A stretch of DNA of 64,000 bases from Cellvibrionaceae bacterium AOL6 (GCA_003265435.1 NOXC01000008.1:62001-126000), one strand, 5' to 3'. Shown: positions 30,350 to 40,456, numbered from the stretch's first letter. The notes: generated by a model from the sequence alone, not told the origin. Numbers and translations: made by a program.

Positions 30350-30686
30350 CCTGTTCTGCCCCTACATAAATTTGACTGTGCGCCGTACGGAACCTTGCAA
30401 TGCGATGCTGAAAAAGGCCTGTCTATCTATCAACGACCTTTTCACCCTATGCTGTGAAACCTGCAACTGGAACAGAGTTTGACATCAAGAATAACCAAAA
30501 CGTAACTGCTCGCTCCCGACTCTATCACTGTACTCGGCAAACAATGGAGAGGCAGAAGTGTTGTCAGGCGCTGATGTCCTGAAGCCCATGGTTAAGACGA
30601 GACGATAAGACCCGTTGGCGCTATAAGGGTATAATTATGCGCTTTTAGCCCTCAATAAGAAACCTAAAAAGCCGAATCTTGGCACC
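30350..30686. other. Intergenic region between msrA and fimV
   Basis: 337 bases with no gene I can support. It is less GC-rich than its surroundings. On the minus strand a promoter-like pair lies at 30628-30655, which would give fimV a long leader. Stop codons interrupt every frame and I see no tRNA or convincing terminator. Confidence 0.5.
30628..30655 (-). promoter_or_regulatory. Possible fimV promoter
   Basis: On the minus strand TTGAGG, a 16-base spacer and TATACC lie about 30 bases after the msrA stop. It would start transcription near 30620, some 270 to 370 bases ahead of fimV. Only a moderate match to sigma-70 consensus. Confidence 0.35.
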
Positions 30687-31334
30687 CTATTCAACATAGC
30701 AAACCCCCGTCCCGCCAAGCCCGCAGTATCCAGCAGGGTTTTTCGACAGATACTGTTGATGGTAGGGCTCTGCGTAATAGAAGTGGTCCAATGCGCGTGT
30801 TTCGGTCGTCACTGCCGGGTAACCCGAGCGATGCAATTGCGTCTGATAGTAATCGCGACTTCGCTGCGCAACCTCGGCCTGCTCGGCGTCGTCGGTAAAT
30901 ACCGCCGAACGATATTGCGTGCCGACATCATTGCCCTGCCTCATGCCCTGTGTCGGGTCATGCGCTTCCCAGAACACTTTGAACAAGGTATCCAACGAGA
31001 GCTGATCTGGGTAAAACACCACAAGCACCGTTTCGGTGTGTCCGGTTTTACCTGAACACACCTCTTCATAGGTGGGGTTTGCTGTCGTGCCACCCGCGTA
31101 ACCGACGGCCGTCGTGTATACCCCAGGGAGGGACCAGAAACGTTTTTCCGCGCCCCAGAAACACCCCATTGCAAAACCAATCTGACGCGTTGCCTCTGGA
31201 AAAGGCGGTGCCAGGGGCGCCCCTAAAACATGATGCGAATCCCCGGGCCAAATCGCCTCTTCGCGCCCAGCGAGGGCCTCCTCCGGTGAAGGCACCTGCA
31301 ACCGGCTAACCATTCGGGAAAGAATTCGGTCCAT
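30687..31334 (-). CDS. msrA: Peptide methionine sulfoxide reductase MsrA
   Basis: 215 residues from the ATG giving [13 protein letters not shown], close to the 212 of E. coli. Catalytic C58 in [14 protein letters not shown], then [23 protein letters not shown] and the C-terminal resolving cysteines in [16 protein letters not shown]. It repairs S-methionine sulfoxide in proteins using thioredoxin; trxB is also in this window. A longer frame upstream lacks family similarity. Confidence 0.96.
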   Translation of the reverse strand: MDRILSRMVSRLQVPSPEEALAGREEAIWPGDSHHVLGAPLAPPFPEATRQIGFAMGCFWGAEKRFWSLPGVYTTAVGYAGGTTANPTYEEVCSGKTGHTETVLVVFYPDQLSLDTLFKVFWEAHDPTQGMRQGNDVGTQYRSAVFTDDAEQAEVAQRSRDYYQTQLHRSGYPAVTTETRALDHFYYAEPYHQQYLSKNPAGYCGLGGTGVCYVE

Positions 31335-31369
31335 ATTTAGCCCTCGCCCGCTGAACGGGTCAACAACGG

Positions 31370-32017
31370 TTAAAATGCAATATCCAACACCAAACCACTG
31401 GTATTGTGAGGATGCGCGACATGCCAATCGGTGTATTCGGCATCGAACCGCTCCATTGCGCGCTCCGCCATCTCTCGAAATGGGGGGCGGCCAGGGTCGG
31501 TGAATATCACCCTTTGTACCCCGGCTTGCCCTGCTCTTCTGGCAAGATTAAACAGTGCCAAGGACATACTGTCCCAAAAACAAATATCGGCGCCGATGAC
31601 AATATCAAATTCCGCGAGATCCTGCTTTCTTACGCGTTCATAGCGACACTTCCACGTTTCGACGGGGACCTCATTCAACTCAGCATGATGTACCAGATAC
31701 GGAAAAACCGTATCATCCGCATCCAGCGAAGTCAGTGAGGCATCGAAGGTTTTTGAGCAAAAAATGCCACCCAAGCCATAGCCACAGCCCACTTCGAGCA
31801 CACGTACGCCCTTCTCTAGCGGAAACTCCTGCAGATAGTCCATCAGCAAAAAAGTGGATTTCCAGAATTTATTGCCGTGAATGGACGGCGTCCCGTACTC
31901 TTTCTTCAGTCGCCGCATGGATGGATGACTGTTTTTACAAATACGTAGCCCGTAGGCATGAACTTCGTGATCGGACAAACTGCAGCTCCCGGTTGCAATG
32001 ATGCTGGTGCAAGGCAT
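31370..32017 (-). CDS. Class I SAM methyltransferase, lysine-methyltransferase-16-like
   Basis: 215 residues from the ATG after AGGGAGA. SAM-binding motif [12 protein letters not shown] (residues 75-85), acidic motif SLDADD, motif [16 protein letters not shown] and a post-motif [11 protein letters not shown]. The layout resembles the METTL/Methyltransf_16 family, whose eukaryotic members methylate lysines on proteins; the GRPPF Pro-Pro is compatible. The bacterial target is unknown. It lies 36 bases upstream of msrA on the same strand and diverges from ppx. Confidence 0.78.
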   Translation of the reverse strand: MPCTSIIATGSCSLSDHEVHAYGLRICKNSHPSMRRLKKEYGTPSIHGNKFWKSTFLLMDYLQEFPLEKGVRVLEVGCGYGLGGIFCSKTFDASLTSLDADDTVFPYLVHHAELNEVPVETWKCRYERVRKQDLAEFDIVIGADICFWDSMSLALFNLARRAGQAGVQRVIFTDPGRPPFREMAERAMERFDAEYTDWHVAHPHNTSGLVLDIAF

Positions 32018-32061
32018 AATTCTCCCTGAATTCACCGCCACTTCGCAAGCGTGTACCGCCT

Positions 32062-33552
32062 ATGTACGACAACCCCTACTTTGCCGCGATCGACCTTGGG
32101 TCCAACAGCTTCCATATGCTTATTGGGAGGCTGAATAATGAACAAATCGAGGTCGTAGACCGAGAAAAAGAGATGGTCCAAATCGCGCGGGGTTTAACAG
32201 AGTCCGGTGATCTGGACGAAGAAAGTCGCCGGCGAGCGCTCGACTGCTTGCACCGCTTTTCCGAAAGACTCCGCGACATTCCGAGCTCTCAGGTTCGGGC
32301 CGTGGGCACCAAAACTCTCAGAGCGGCACGCAAGAGTGCGCAGTTTCTTAAATCGGCGGAAGAAGCGCTCGGCCATCCCATCCAGATTATTTCGGGGTAT
32401 GAGGAGGCGCGTCTCGTCTACTGCGGCTTATCGCACACCGTCACGAACGACCACAGTCAGCGACTCGTGATCGATATTGGGGGCGGCAGCACCGAATTTA
32501 TCATAGGGCGTGACTATGATCCGACCTTGCTAGAAAGCCTGGGTCTGGGCTGCGTGAGCTTTACCAACCAGTTTTTCAAGGGCGAGCGCGCATTTTCGGA
32601 TGCGATGAACAAAGCTTATCTCGCCGCGTGTGATGAATTGGAGAGTATTCGCAGAACCTACACCCAACGCGGGTGGGAATTGGCCTATGGCACCTCCGGC
32701 ACGATGAAAGCCATCGCTGAACTGGTAAACACGAATGGCGCTTCGATCATCGACTACGCCGGTCTCACCAGCCTGATGCAGCAGGTGATGGAACAGGGCG
32801 CGATCAAAGCTGATCTCCCCAAACTGCGACGCGATGTCTTACCCGCAGGGATCGCCATCCTCAAGGCCATCTTTGACCAGTTGAAAATCACGGAACTGCA
32901 TGTCGCCGACGCTACCCTAAAGGAAGGTTTGATCTTCGACACCATCGGGCGCTTTGGTAACGCAGACGCTCGCGAAATCACCGTCGACAAACTGATGCAA
33001 CGCTATGAGTGTGATCAGGAACAAGCCACGCGCGTTCGGGACACGGCGCTCTCATTATGGGCACAGATCAAGGATAGTCAGCCTGGCCTTCGCGGTGTCT
33101 CCCGTACCAAGGTGTTAAAGTGGGCCGCCAGTTTACACGAGACCGGTTTGAGCATTTCGCATGCGTCCTACCACCAGCATTCTCACTACTTGCTTCGTTA
33201 TAGCGACCTTGCGGGCTTTGGCCGCTTCGAACAATATATTTTGGCGACGCTGGTGCGCTGTCACCGTAAAAAAGTGCGCAGCGAGTTTTTGTCCGATCTG
33301 GATGACACCAGCAAGCAGGGTTTTTTGCCCCTGCTAATTTGCCTGCGTCTCGCATTTCACTTTAACCGCAGACGAGAAGGCGCGGATTTCCCTCTCTCGT
33401 TAAGTTTTCATGATGGACAGTACCGCTTGCAAATCGATCGCCAATGGTTACAACTCAACCCGCTAACCCGCGCTGGCCTGTTAAAAGAAATTGCACAGCT
33501 CGCCAATGTTGGCATTGTTCTGGCGCTTGAGAATAAGAGTGACGCAGGATGA
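32062..33552 (+). CDS. ppx: Exopolyphosphatase Ppx/GppA family
   Basis: 496 residues, full length. Actin-like ATPase motifs AIDLGSNSFHMLIGR (phosphate 1) and VIDIGGGSTEFIIG (phosphate 2), catalytic Glu region YEEARLVYCGL, adenosine motif LAYGTSGTMKAIAEL, and the C-terminal HD-like helical domain (LHETGLSISHASYHQHSHYLL). It releases phosphate from polyphosphate or converts pppGpp; Ppx and GppA cannot be split with certainty by eye. Overlaps the J-domain gene by four bases. Confidence 0.93.
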   Translation: MYDNPYFAAIDLGSNSFHMLIGRLNNEQIEVVDREKEMVQIARGLTESGDLDEESRRRALDCLHRFSERLRDIPSSQVRAVGTKTLRAARKSAQFLKSAEEALGHPIQIISGYEEARLVYCGLSHTVTNDHSQRLVIDIGGGSTEFIIGRDYDPTLLESLGLGCVSFTNQFFKGERAFSDAMNKAYLAACDELESIRRTYTQRGWELAYGTSGTMKAIAELVNTNGASIIDYAGLTSLMQQVMEQGAIKADLPKLRRDVLPAGIAILKAIFDQLKITELHVADATLKEGLIFDTIGRFGNADAREITVDKLMQRYECDQEQATRVRDTALSLWAQIKDSQPGLRGVSRTKVLKWAASLHETGLSISHASYHQHSHYLLRYSDLAGFGRFEQYILATLVRCHRKKVRSEFLSDLDDTSKQGFLPLLICLRLAFHFNRRREGADFPLSLSFHDGQYRLQIDRQWLQLNPLTRAGLLKEIAQLANVGIVLALENKSDAG

Positions 33553-34262
33553 TCAAGCTTCTTCCGTTATTGATTATCGCCTTCCTTGGCTACCTGACCT
33601 ACTCACATTTCAAAAAACTTAAACCCGAGCAAAAGCGACCGTTCGTCATCAAGATCATGGTGTACGTCGTGGTGGCCTTGCTCATCGCCGCTGTGCTCAC
33701 CGGTCGGATTCACTGGCTTGGAGCGGTTGCCGCTGCCGCACTCGGCCTGCTAAAAGTCGGTGCATCTACCGCATTTCGATTCCTGCCGTTTTTGCAAACA
33801 CTGGGTCGAAGTCGAGTTTTTGGGGACCCGGTATTTAAAACGCCCTTCCTCGAAATGAAACTCATCCTCGCGAACAATCGTCTGGAAGGGCGCGTCCTAC
33901 AGGGTGAAATGGCAGACCGCCCTCTTGCAAGTCTCACCGAGGACGAGCTGAATTCATTGGAAGCGACATTGAAAGCGTCGGATCGCCGAGGTTATTACTT
34001 ATTGCGTGTATACCGCCAGGGAGCCGCAAGCGCATCGCAACAGGAACAGGCCAGCAGAGACCAGGAGCTCACCCAACCCAACGTCGAGGAAGCGCGTTTG
34101 ATGCTGGGGCTGGACAAAGGGTTTAATAAAAACGATGTCGATAAAGCGTACAAGCGCTTAATTCAACGCGTTCACCCTGACCGAGGTGGAAATGACTATC
34201 TCGCGTCGCGTATCAATCTTGCTCGAGACATCCTACTCGACTCATTTAACGGCAAAAAATAA
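33549..34262 (+). CDS. Membrane-anchored J-domain protein (Tim14/Pam18-like)
   Basis: 237 residues. Hydrophobic helices at about 2-18, 33-51 and 53-75, a middle domain (RLEGRVLQGEMADRPLASLTEDEL) and a C-terminal J-like domain with the HPD triad at about 209-211 (RLIQRVHPDRGGNDYLASRINLARDILL). The short J-domain with the HPDRGG pattern resembles Tim14/Pam18 and DjlA-like co-chaperones and should recruit DnaK to the membrane. Its start overlaps ppx and it is followed 19 bases on by the PreP-like protease gene, so the three are probably one operon. Confidence 0.88.
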   Translation: MIKLLPLLIIAFLGYLTYSHFKKLKPEQKRPFVIKIMVYVVVALLIAAVLTGRIHWLGAVAAAALGLLKVGASTAFRFLPFLQTLGRSRVFGDPVFKTPFLEMKLILANNRLEGRVLQGEMADRPLASLTEDELNSLEATLKASDRRGYYLLRVYRQGAASASQQEQASRDQELTQPNVEEARLMLGLDKGFNKNDVDKAYKRLIQRVHPDRGGNDYLASRINLARDILLDSFNGKK

Positions 34263-34281
34263 GGCCTTCAGGACCTCCGTC

Positions 34282-37185
34282 ATGACTCATCCCGCATTCG
34301 AATTATTAAGAGAACACTTCGTCCCTAGCCTAAAAGTGACCGTGCAGGAATACAAACACACTCGGACAGGCGCTCAACATATTCACCTGCAAGCCGACAG
34401 CGATGAAAATGTCTTCCTCGTCGCGCTGCGTACCGTGCCCAAAGATTCAACCGGCGTCGCCCACATACTTGAGCACACTGCACTGTGTGGGAGTAAAAAA
34501 TACCCGGTACGCGACCCGTTTTTTATGATGACCCGGCGTTCATTGAACACCTTCATGAATGCTTTTACGAGCAGCGACTGGACGGCCTACCCTTTTGCAA
34601 GCTGCAATAAGAAGGACTTCGATAACCTGCTGACTGTGTATTTGGACGCGGTTTTTTTCTCTCGTCTTGATCCACTCGATTTCGCTCAGGAAGGCCACCG
34701 TCTGGACTTCAGCGAAACAGGCAATCCAGACTCGGAGCTGGTCTACAAAGGCGTTGTCTACAATGAAATGAAAGGCGCTATGAGCTCGGTCAACGCGCAG
34801 CTCTGGCAAGCCCTGACGCGATACCTTTTCCCGACATCCACCTACCACTTCAACAGTGGCGGCGAGCCCAGCGCGATCCCACAACTGAGCTATGAACAGC
34901 TCGTGCATTTCTATCGGACACACTATCACCCAAGTAATGCGACGTTCATGACCTTTGGCGATATCAGTGCTCAAGCCCACCAGGAAAAATTCGAAACGCT
35001 CGCGCTCGCAGAGTTTGACGCGCTTGACGAACAGATTCAGGTCGACGATGAACAGCGCTATGCCGCCCCCCTTCGTGTTCAAGAATACTATCCAAACAAC
35101 GAAGACGATTTGAGCAGAAAAAGCCATGTTGTACTCGGTTGGCTGCTCGGTCACAGTATTGATCTTGCTGAAGCACTGCGGGCTCAACTCCTTTCTGCTG
35201 TGCTACTTGATCACAGCGCTTGCCCGCTCATGCTGGCTCTGGAAAGTTCAGACCTTGGCAATGCCCCCTCCCCGCTTTGCGGCCTGGATGATTCACAAAA
35301 AGAAATGAGCTTTGTCTGCGGTTTAGCGGGTACCGAAGCCAAGGCCTCTGACGATGTGGAAACGCTTATTCTTGACACATTAAAGCGGGTAGCCGAAGAA
35401 GGCATTCCCCAGTCGGAGATTGATGCGGCGTTACATCAGCTCGAACTCAACCAACGAGAAATTGGCGGAGACAGCTACCCTTACGGCCTACAGTTGATTC
35501 TTAAATCCTTGTCGAGCGCGACCCACCGAGGCGACCCTGTGGCGCTACTCGATCTCGATGAGGCCATCAACACCCTGCGGGAAGATGCGCAAAAGCCCGA
35601 CTTTATTCCTTCGCTCATTCAGCGATTACTGCTCGACAACCCGCACCGTGTGACGCTCACTTTGCGACCCGATGCACAGATGGCCGAACGTCAGGACGCG
35701 CTCGAAAAAGCGCGACTTTCCAGAATCAAAGACACACTGGATGATGAAGCCACAGCGAAAATCATTGACATGAACAATGCTCTGACGGCACGGCAGGAAA
35801 TGCAGGACCCACCCGGCGCACTGCCTAAGGTGACCTTGGAAGACGTACCTGAGCAGGAACGCGCCGTCGAGCCAAAGACACAGCACCTTGGGAAAACGCG
35901 CCTCAGTACCTACGAGGCCGGAACCAATGGCTTGCTGTACCAGCAGGTTATCTTCGACTTGCCGGCGCTGTCCGACGAAGACTTGGCCATCCTCAATTTC
36001 TATGGCACCTGCGTCGGAGAGCTTGGCGCGGGCGAAGAGAGCTATCTGGAAATTCAACAAAAACAAAACCGTGTCAGTGGCGGCATCAATGCATTTCAAT
36101 CACTGCGCGGCGGCGTCGATGACCCGAACAAAGGACAAGGCTATTTTGTGTACTCCAGCAAGGCACTGGTCAGTAACCAGGTTGCACTGAATTCGCTGAT
36201 GCAGGCCATGATTAATGAAGCTCGCTTCGATGAATATTCCCGTATCAAGGAGCTTTTAACTCAAGTCCGTGTCGGCATGGAGAACAGTGTCACCGGCAAT
36301 GGCCATGCGCTGGCCATGAACGCGGCGGCCGCCTCGCTTAGCAGCCCCGCGTTTCTGCAACACCAATTTTCCGGACTCGAAGCCATTCGGCGCGTCAAGG
36401 CACTGGATAAAGCCACTGCTGATAATGATGCGCTCATCGAGTTCGCCACGTCGCTGCAAGCCTTACACGGCACCCTAACAAATCAGCAAAGCCAATTATT
36501 GCTTATTGCAGAACAAGAACATCTTGACGCAGCGGCGCGAAATTTGAGCCCCCTCTGCCATAATTACGACAATCACAGCACCTTCGAATTAGCTCGCTCG
36601 CTCCCCACGCAAGAGAATCAAGCGTGGATATGCAATACCCAGATCAATTTTTGCGCGAGCGCATTTCCGACTGTCCCCATGGGCCATGAAGATTCTGCTG
36701 CACTGGTGGTGTTGGCGAACTTTTTGCGGAATGGATTTTTGCACAAACGCATTCGTGAACAGGGTGGCGCGTACGGCGGCGGCGCGGTGCAAGACAACAA
36801 CAGCGCGACCTTTCGTTTTTATTCTTACAGAGACCCGCGCATGGGTAAAACGCTGGAGGATTTCGGCCGTTCAGCTGAGTGGATAAAGTCGACCAAAAAC
36901 GTTGACGAACAATTAGAAGAAGCCATTCTCGGCGTGATCGGCAGTCTAGACCGTTCAGAATCCCCGGCGGGTCGAGCAAAACGCTGTTTTTATTCGGATC
37001 TTCACGGCCGAGATCTCGCCAAGCGTGAGGCCTACCGCAAGCGCGTACTCAGCACTCGACACGAAGATTTAATTCGCGTGGCCGAACGGTATCTTGCTCC
37101 AGAACTCGCCAGTGAAGCCGTGGTCACCGGTGAGGCCGGCGTGGCTGAAGCTGAGTCTCTAGGCTTCGCACTGCATCGACTATAA
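34282..37185 (+). CDS. M16C metalloprotease, presequence protease (PreP)-like
   Basis: 967 residues from MTHPAFELLREHFV; an in-frame start 32 codons upstream would run into the J-domain gene. Inverted zinc motif HILEH at 61-65 with the third ligand E162 in VVYNEMKGAMSS. Two M16 halves follow, and the C-terminal half keeps the R/Y substrate clamp region RIREQGGAYGGGAV. The size and FMNAFTSSDWTAYPFAS block match PreP, which degrades free targeting peptides in mitochondria and peptides in bacteria. No signal peptide is seen, so it is probably cytoplasmic. Confidence 0.94.
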   Translation: MTHPAFELLREHFVPSLKVTVQEYKHTRTGAQHIHLQADSDENVFLVALRTVPKDSTGVAHILEHTALCGSKKYPVRDPFFMMTRRSLNTFMNAFTSSDWTAYPFASCNKKDFDNLLTVYLDAVFFSRLDPLDFAQEGHRLDFSETGNPDSELVYKGVVYNEMKGAMSSVNAQLWQALTRYLFPTSTYHFNSGGEPSAIPQLSYEQLVHFYRTHYHPSNATFMTFGDISAQAHQEKFETLALAEFDALDEQIQVDDEQRYAAPLRVQEYYPNNEDDLSRKSHVVLGWLLGHSIDLAEALRAQLLSAVLLDHSACPLMLALESSDLGNAPSPLCGLDDSQKEMSFVCGLAGTEAKASDDVETLILDTLKRVAEEGIPQSEIDAALHQLELNQREIGGDSYPYGLQLILKSLSSATHRGDPVALLDLDEAINTLREDAQKPDFIPSLIQRLLLDNPHRVTLTLRPDAQMAERQDALEKARLSRIKDTLDDEATAKIIDMNNALTARQEMQDPPGALPKVTLEDVPEQERAVEPKTQHLGKTRLSTYEAGTNGLLYQQVIFDLPALSDEDLAILNFYGTCVGELGAGEESYLEIQQKQNRVSGGINAFQSLRGGVDDPNKGQGYFVYSSKALVSNQVALNSLMQAMINEARFDEYSRIKELLTQVRVGMENSVTGNGHALAMNAAAASLSSPAFLQHQFSGLEAIRRVKALDKATADNDALIEFATSLQALHGTLTNQQSQLLLIAEQEHLDAAARNLSPLCHNYDNHSTFELARSLPTQENQAWICNTQINFCASAFPTVPMGHEDSAALVVLANFLRNGFLHKRIREQGGAYGGGAVQDNNSATFRFYSYRDPRMGKTLEDFGRSAEWIKSTKNVDEQLEEAILGVIGSLDRSESPAGRAKRCFYSDLHGRDLAKREAYRKRVLSTRHEDLIRVAERYLAPELASEAVVTGEAGVAEAESLGFALHRL

Positions 37186-37190
37186 ACGTC

Positions 37191-37228
37191 AAAGCCGCTC
37201 ACTGTGCTTCAGCACCGCGAGCGGCTTT
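37191..37228. terminator. Bidirectional terminator between PreP-like gene and kinase gene
   Basis: AAAGCCGCTC and GAGCGGCTTT form a perfect 10-bp stem around an 18-base loop, placed between two convergent genes (stops at 37185 and 37233). The T-tails are short on either side. Confidence 0.75.
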
Positions 37229-37232
37229 AAAA

Positions 37233-37937
37233 CTAAGGCAAAATTAAGCGGAATTCTCCTCCGCCTAGCGCCCCACCGTTCATTAACGCAATCCGCCCCC
37301 GGTCCTCGCCCTGTTTGTGCAGACGTGCAATTTCGCTGGCAAAAAACAGTCCGAGGTGCGTCGCACCCTCGCTCAACGAAGCTTCGAAGACACGATTAGC
37401 CGGGTCCACCAACATGTCGTCCGGAAAGCCGTCTCCGTCGTCCGCGATACTGACCACGAGATGTTTCTGTTCTTCTCGAACAGCAATGTGAATCCGCTGG
37501 CGAGTGTAGCGAATCCCGTTCACCAGCACATTGTGAATGACACCACCGACTAAATCCGTATCGAAATACCACGCAAGATCCGGAGAACAATCAACGGTGA
37601 CGTCAATATTACTGGTATCGATCAGGAGCTGGTTTCGAGCAACCTGATCCTCTATCACATCCAAAGGAAAATGCTCATCAATGTGTAAAGGCAGGAAACC
37701 ATTTTCCATCCGGTAAAGCGTTAATAGCTGAATCAACTCACCGTTAATGCGCGAAGCTTCGTAATGCAAGGTATGGAAGTGTCGCTCCTGTTCCGGCGTT
37801 TCCGGCTTCATTTCATCCAGAATGGTTTCGACGGAGCTCAGCAACATGCCAATCGAGTTTTTCATGTCGTGCACGCTGGAAGCCAGCACCGTTGAAAAAT
37901 CAATTCCGTTCTTGGATGTGTTGTCGGCTTTGTTCAT
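37233..37937 (-). CDS. Soluble sensor histidine kinase
   Basis: 234 residues from the ATG after AGGAATACAGAC (a TTG 15 codons earlier is less likely). H-box VLASSVHDMKNSIGMLLSS, then an ATPase domain with N-box HNVLVNGIRYTR, G1 IADDGDGFPDDM and a GATHLGLFFAS region. There is no membrane segment or input domain, so signals must come from protein partners. The gene lies directly downstream of a TPR response regulator, probably its partner. Confidence 0.88.
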   Translation of the reverse strand: MNKADNTSKNGIDFSTVLASSVHDMKNSIGMLLSSVETILDEMKPETPEQERHFHTLHYEASRINGELIQLLTLYRMENGFLPLHIDEHFPLDVIEDQVARNQLLIDTSNIDVTVDCSPDLAWYFDTDLVGGVIHNVLVNGIRYTRQRIHIAVREEQKHLVVSIADDGDGFPDDMLVDPANRVFEASLSEGATHLGLFFASEIARLHKQGEDRGRIALMNGGALGGGEFRLILP

Positions 37938-37982
37938 GTCTGTATTCCTATCCCAGATACTGTGCTCGGGGCGTTCATTCAA

Positions 37983-39611
37983 TCACGCGCTCTCATGCAG
38001 TGCGCGCGCCATATTCTTCAATTGTAGAAAACGCTTGTATTGTGCGTTGTCCTCTTCGATTCCTGCCGCGACGGTTTCCAGTGATTCTCGACATAGACGC
38101 AACGCTTCATCGTCTTCCGGCTGGGCTTTGAGCTTGCCCACCAGGGCCTGAACAATGTTCAAGCGCAGACCAATATGTTTCGGAAACAACTGCACCGCAC
38201 GATCGAAGCAAGCCAGGGCTTCACTAAAGCGTCCCTGTCCATACAGCTCAATCCCCTCGCGGTTCACCTCCGCAACAATCGCTTTATTGGCCTCACTCGC
38301 GGGTTCATCGAGGAATTCATCTAATCGCTCCAACGCCTCCTGATCATCCGCATACAACTCCTGTAAACGCTCGAGCAATTCCGACGCTTTTTGTTCGTAG
38401 CCCAGGCATAACAATGCGCGAATATGGTCGACCTCGGTATCGATATCCGAATCTTCAACCGTCACACCCAACTCAGCCTGTACCAATAACTCCCCCGCCA
38501 CATCCCGCTCCCCCCGGGCCGCTCGAACACGACACTGGATATAGAGCAGTTGGGCTCGTTGCTCTGGGAGAAGTTCGGTATTATTTTCTGCGAGGCTTTC
38601 CAGGCTGCTAAATGCTTCGTTGACGATCGCGATGGGCGGGACCTCTCCCTCTTCCAATAACGCGGCGAGAGAGCGCGCAAATTCCCGGCCATCCTCTTCG
38701 CCGCCATAGCAACTCAAGCGGCCGAGTTTGACGACCTTACGCATCGCCTCCAATGCGGTAGCAGGATCGTGATTCCGCGTCGCCAAGGAGGCCAGATTCT
38801 TTTGCCTGAGTATCGACATCGGTGAGACGTCAACCGAGCGCTGTACCACCTCCTGCGCCGCTCGGCTGTCCCCTTTAGCCAAACAATTGTCCGCAAGCAC
38901 ATCGTAGGCAGGCAGATACAGATAGTTGTCCTCAACGATTTTATTCAGCCACTGACCGGCTTGATCAAAGTCACCTTGCAGGTGCTTCGCTTTGGCGAGC
39001 CCGAGCCGTGCCCAGTCGAGTTCTCGTACTTCCAGTACACGCTTGTACAAGTTTTCGGCCTTCGCGTATTCACCTTGCTGGAGAAACAGTTCGCCCAACA
39101 TTTTTTGGGCCGCAGTGGAATGTCGATCTTCTGCCAGACTCATGTCTATTAACGTATCCATTGCGCTGGCATGATCATGTCGGTCCAAGGCCTGATATAC
39201 CGGTTCAAGCGCGTGCTTCAGTGCCAGAAGACGCCCAAGACGATTGTAGAGCATGCGAGTGGTGATGGGCTTCATCAGGTAGTCATCGGGCGCAGAATCA
39301 TAGGCCGACATCACGATATTCCTGCCCGCCTCTGCCGAGACCAGAATGAAGACGCTTCGCGGCCCCAAAAAACCGCGATAACGGAGTTCCTCGAGAACGT
39401 GCTGACCATTGCGCCCTGCCCCAAGGTTGTAGTCGCACAGAACAACATCAAAGCGCTTGCGACTGCACAGCTCTAGAATCTCTTCGCTATTCGAGGCCAT
39501 GTCCACGTTGACGACCCCAAGGTCCAACAACATGCGATTGACCGTACTGCGAAAATTACTGAAGTCATCGGCGACTAGCACGCGCAGTTTGTGATAGGGA
39601 ATAGTTGCCAC
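37983..39611 (-). CDS. Response regulator with TPR output domain
   Basis: 542 residues, GTG start with AGGA eight bases before it. Residues 8-125 are a receiver (VLVADDFSNFR, phospho-acceptor D60 in VVLCDYNLGAGRNG, SAEAG, MKPI). From about 140 to 530 there are tetratricopeptide repeats (GELFLQQGEYAKAENLYKRVLE, IELYGQGRFSEALACFDRAVQLFP). Output is therefore by protein contacts rather than DNA binding. It precedes the soluble kinase gene on the same strand. The family is widespread in gammaproteobacteria but its partners are largely unknown. Confidence 0.9.
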   Translation of the reverse strand: MATIPYHKLRVLVADDFSNFRSTVNRMLLDLGVVNVDMASNSEEILELCSRKRFDVVLCDYNLGAGRNGQHVLEELRYRGFLGPRSVFILVSAEAGRNIVMSAYDSAPDDYLMKPITTRMLYNRLGRLLALKHALEPVYQALDRHDHASAMDTLIDMSLAEDRHSTAAQKMLGELFLQQGEYAKAENLYKRVLEVRELDWARLGLAKAKHLQGDFDQAGQWLNKIVEDNYLYLPAYDVLADNCLAKGDSRAAQEVVQRSVDVSPMSILRQKNLASLATRNHDPATALEAMRKVVKLGRLSCYGGEEDGREFARSLAALLEEGEVPPIAIVNEAFSSLESLAENNTELLPEQRAQLLYIQCRVRAARGERDVAGELLVQAELGVTVEDSDIDTEVDHIRALLCLGYEQKASELLERLQELYADDQEALERLDEFLDEPASEANKAIVAEVNREGIELYGQGRFSEALACFDRAVQLFPKHIGLRLNIVQALVGKLKAQPEDDEALRLCRESLETVAAGIEEDNAQYKRFLQLKNMARALHESA

Positions 39612-39724
39612 GTAGGGTCCTGATTTTCGTCGATTCCTTTATTGTAGTTGAACATCACAGCCAGCCCCATAAAATAGCAGCTTCCGTTAGATGCCGTGGA
39701 GCGCCGGAGTCTCCGCCCGCCATT

Positions 39725-40456
39725 ATGCCTGCTTCCAAAGACGATCTTTTCGCCAATCCTCTGGACATCGTGCCGCAGTTCCGCTTTGATCAAAAAGTGG
39801 TCGACGTGTTTCCAGACATGATTGCACGCTCCGTCCCCGGTTACGCCACGATCTTACATTGCATCGGGCAATTGGCCGAACGCCATGCTCAACCCGGTAC
39901 GCATTGCTATGATCTAGGCTGCTCACTTGGTGCGGGTTTGCTTGCGATGCGGCAGCGCGTACAGCATTCGGACGTCACCCTAACCGGCATCGATAATTCC
40001 GAAGCCATGATTGAACGTTGCCGAAGCCTACTTGCAGACAGCACCAGCGGCCCGAGCATCGAACTGCTTCATGCCGACGTATTAAACGTCGACTTCCAGC
40101 CCATGTCCGTCTGCGTGCTGAACTTCACGCTTCAATTTATACCACCCGCTCAGCGCCAAACGCTGCTGGACCGTATCGCCGTACATATGCAACCTGGCGG
40201 GGTACTGGTTCTCTCTGAAAAGCTGCGTTTTGAAGATGAAGGTCACCAGCAACTTATGACAGAGCTGCATCACGACTTTAAACGACTGAATGGCTATACC
40301 GAGTTGGAAATTGCGCAAAAACGACAGGCCATCGAAGACGTGCTCATCCCGGAAACCTTTTCGACCCATCGCGACCGGCTCGAGCAAGCCGGGTTTCGTG
40401 GCGCTGAACTTTGGTTTCAATGCTTTAATTTTGCTTCGATCATCGCGATTAAATAA
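39725..40456 (+). CDS. cmoA: tRNA carboxy-SAM synthase CmoA
   Basis: 243 residues from MPASKDDLFANPLDIV; the frame is open 40 codons upstream but family similarity starts here. SAM motif CYDLGCSLGAGLL, GIDNSEAMIERC, and the conserved LNFTLQFIPP and SEKLRFED. CmoA makes carboxy-S-adenosylmethionine from SAM and prephenate for CmoB. The stop overlaps the cmoB start by one base, so the two are coupled. Confidence 0.97.
   Translation: MPASKDDLFANPLDIVPQFRFDQKVVDVFPDMIARSVPGYATILHCIGQLAERHAQPGTHCYDLGCSLGAGLLAMRQRVQHSDVTLTGIDNSEAMIERCRSLLADSTSGPSIELLHADVLNVDFQPMSVCVLNFTLQFIPPAQRQTLLDRIAVHMQPGGVLVLSEKLRFEDEGHQQLMTELHHDFKRLNGYTELEIAQKRQAIEDVLIPETFSTHRDRLEQAGFRGAELWFQCFNFASIIAIK

Noticed and set aside
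34540-35187. A 215-codon minus-strand frame opposite the PreP-like gene
   Set aside because: Overlaps the catalytic domain of a certain gene and shows no family pattern.
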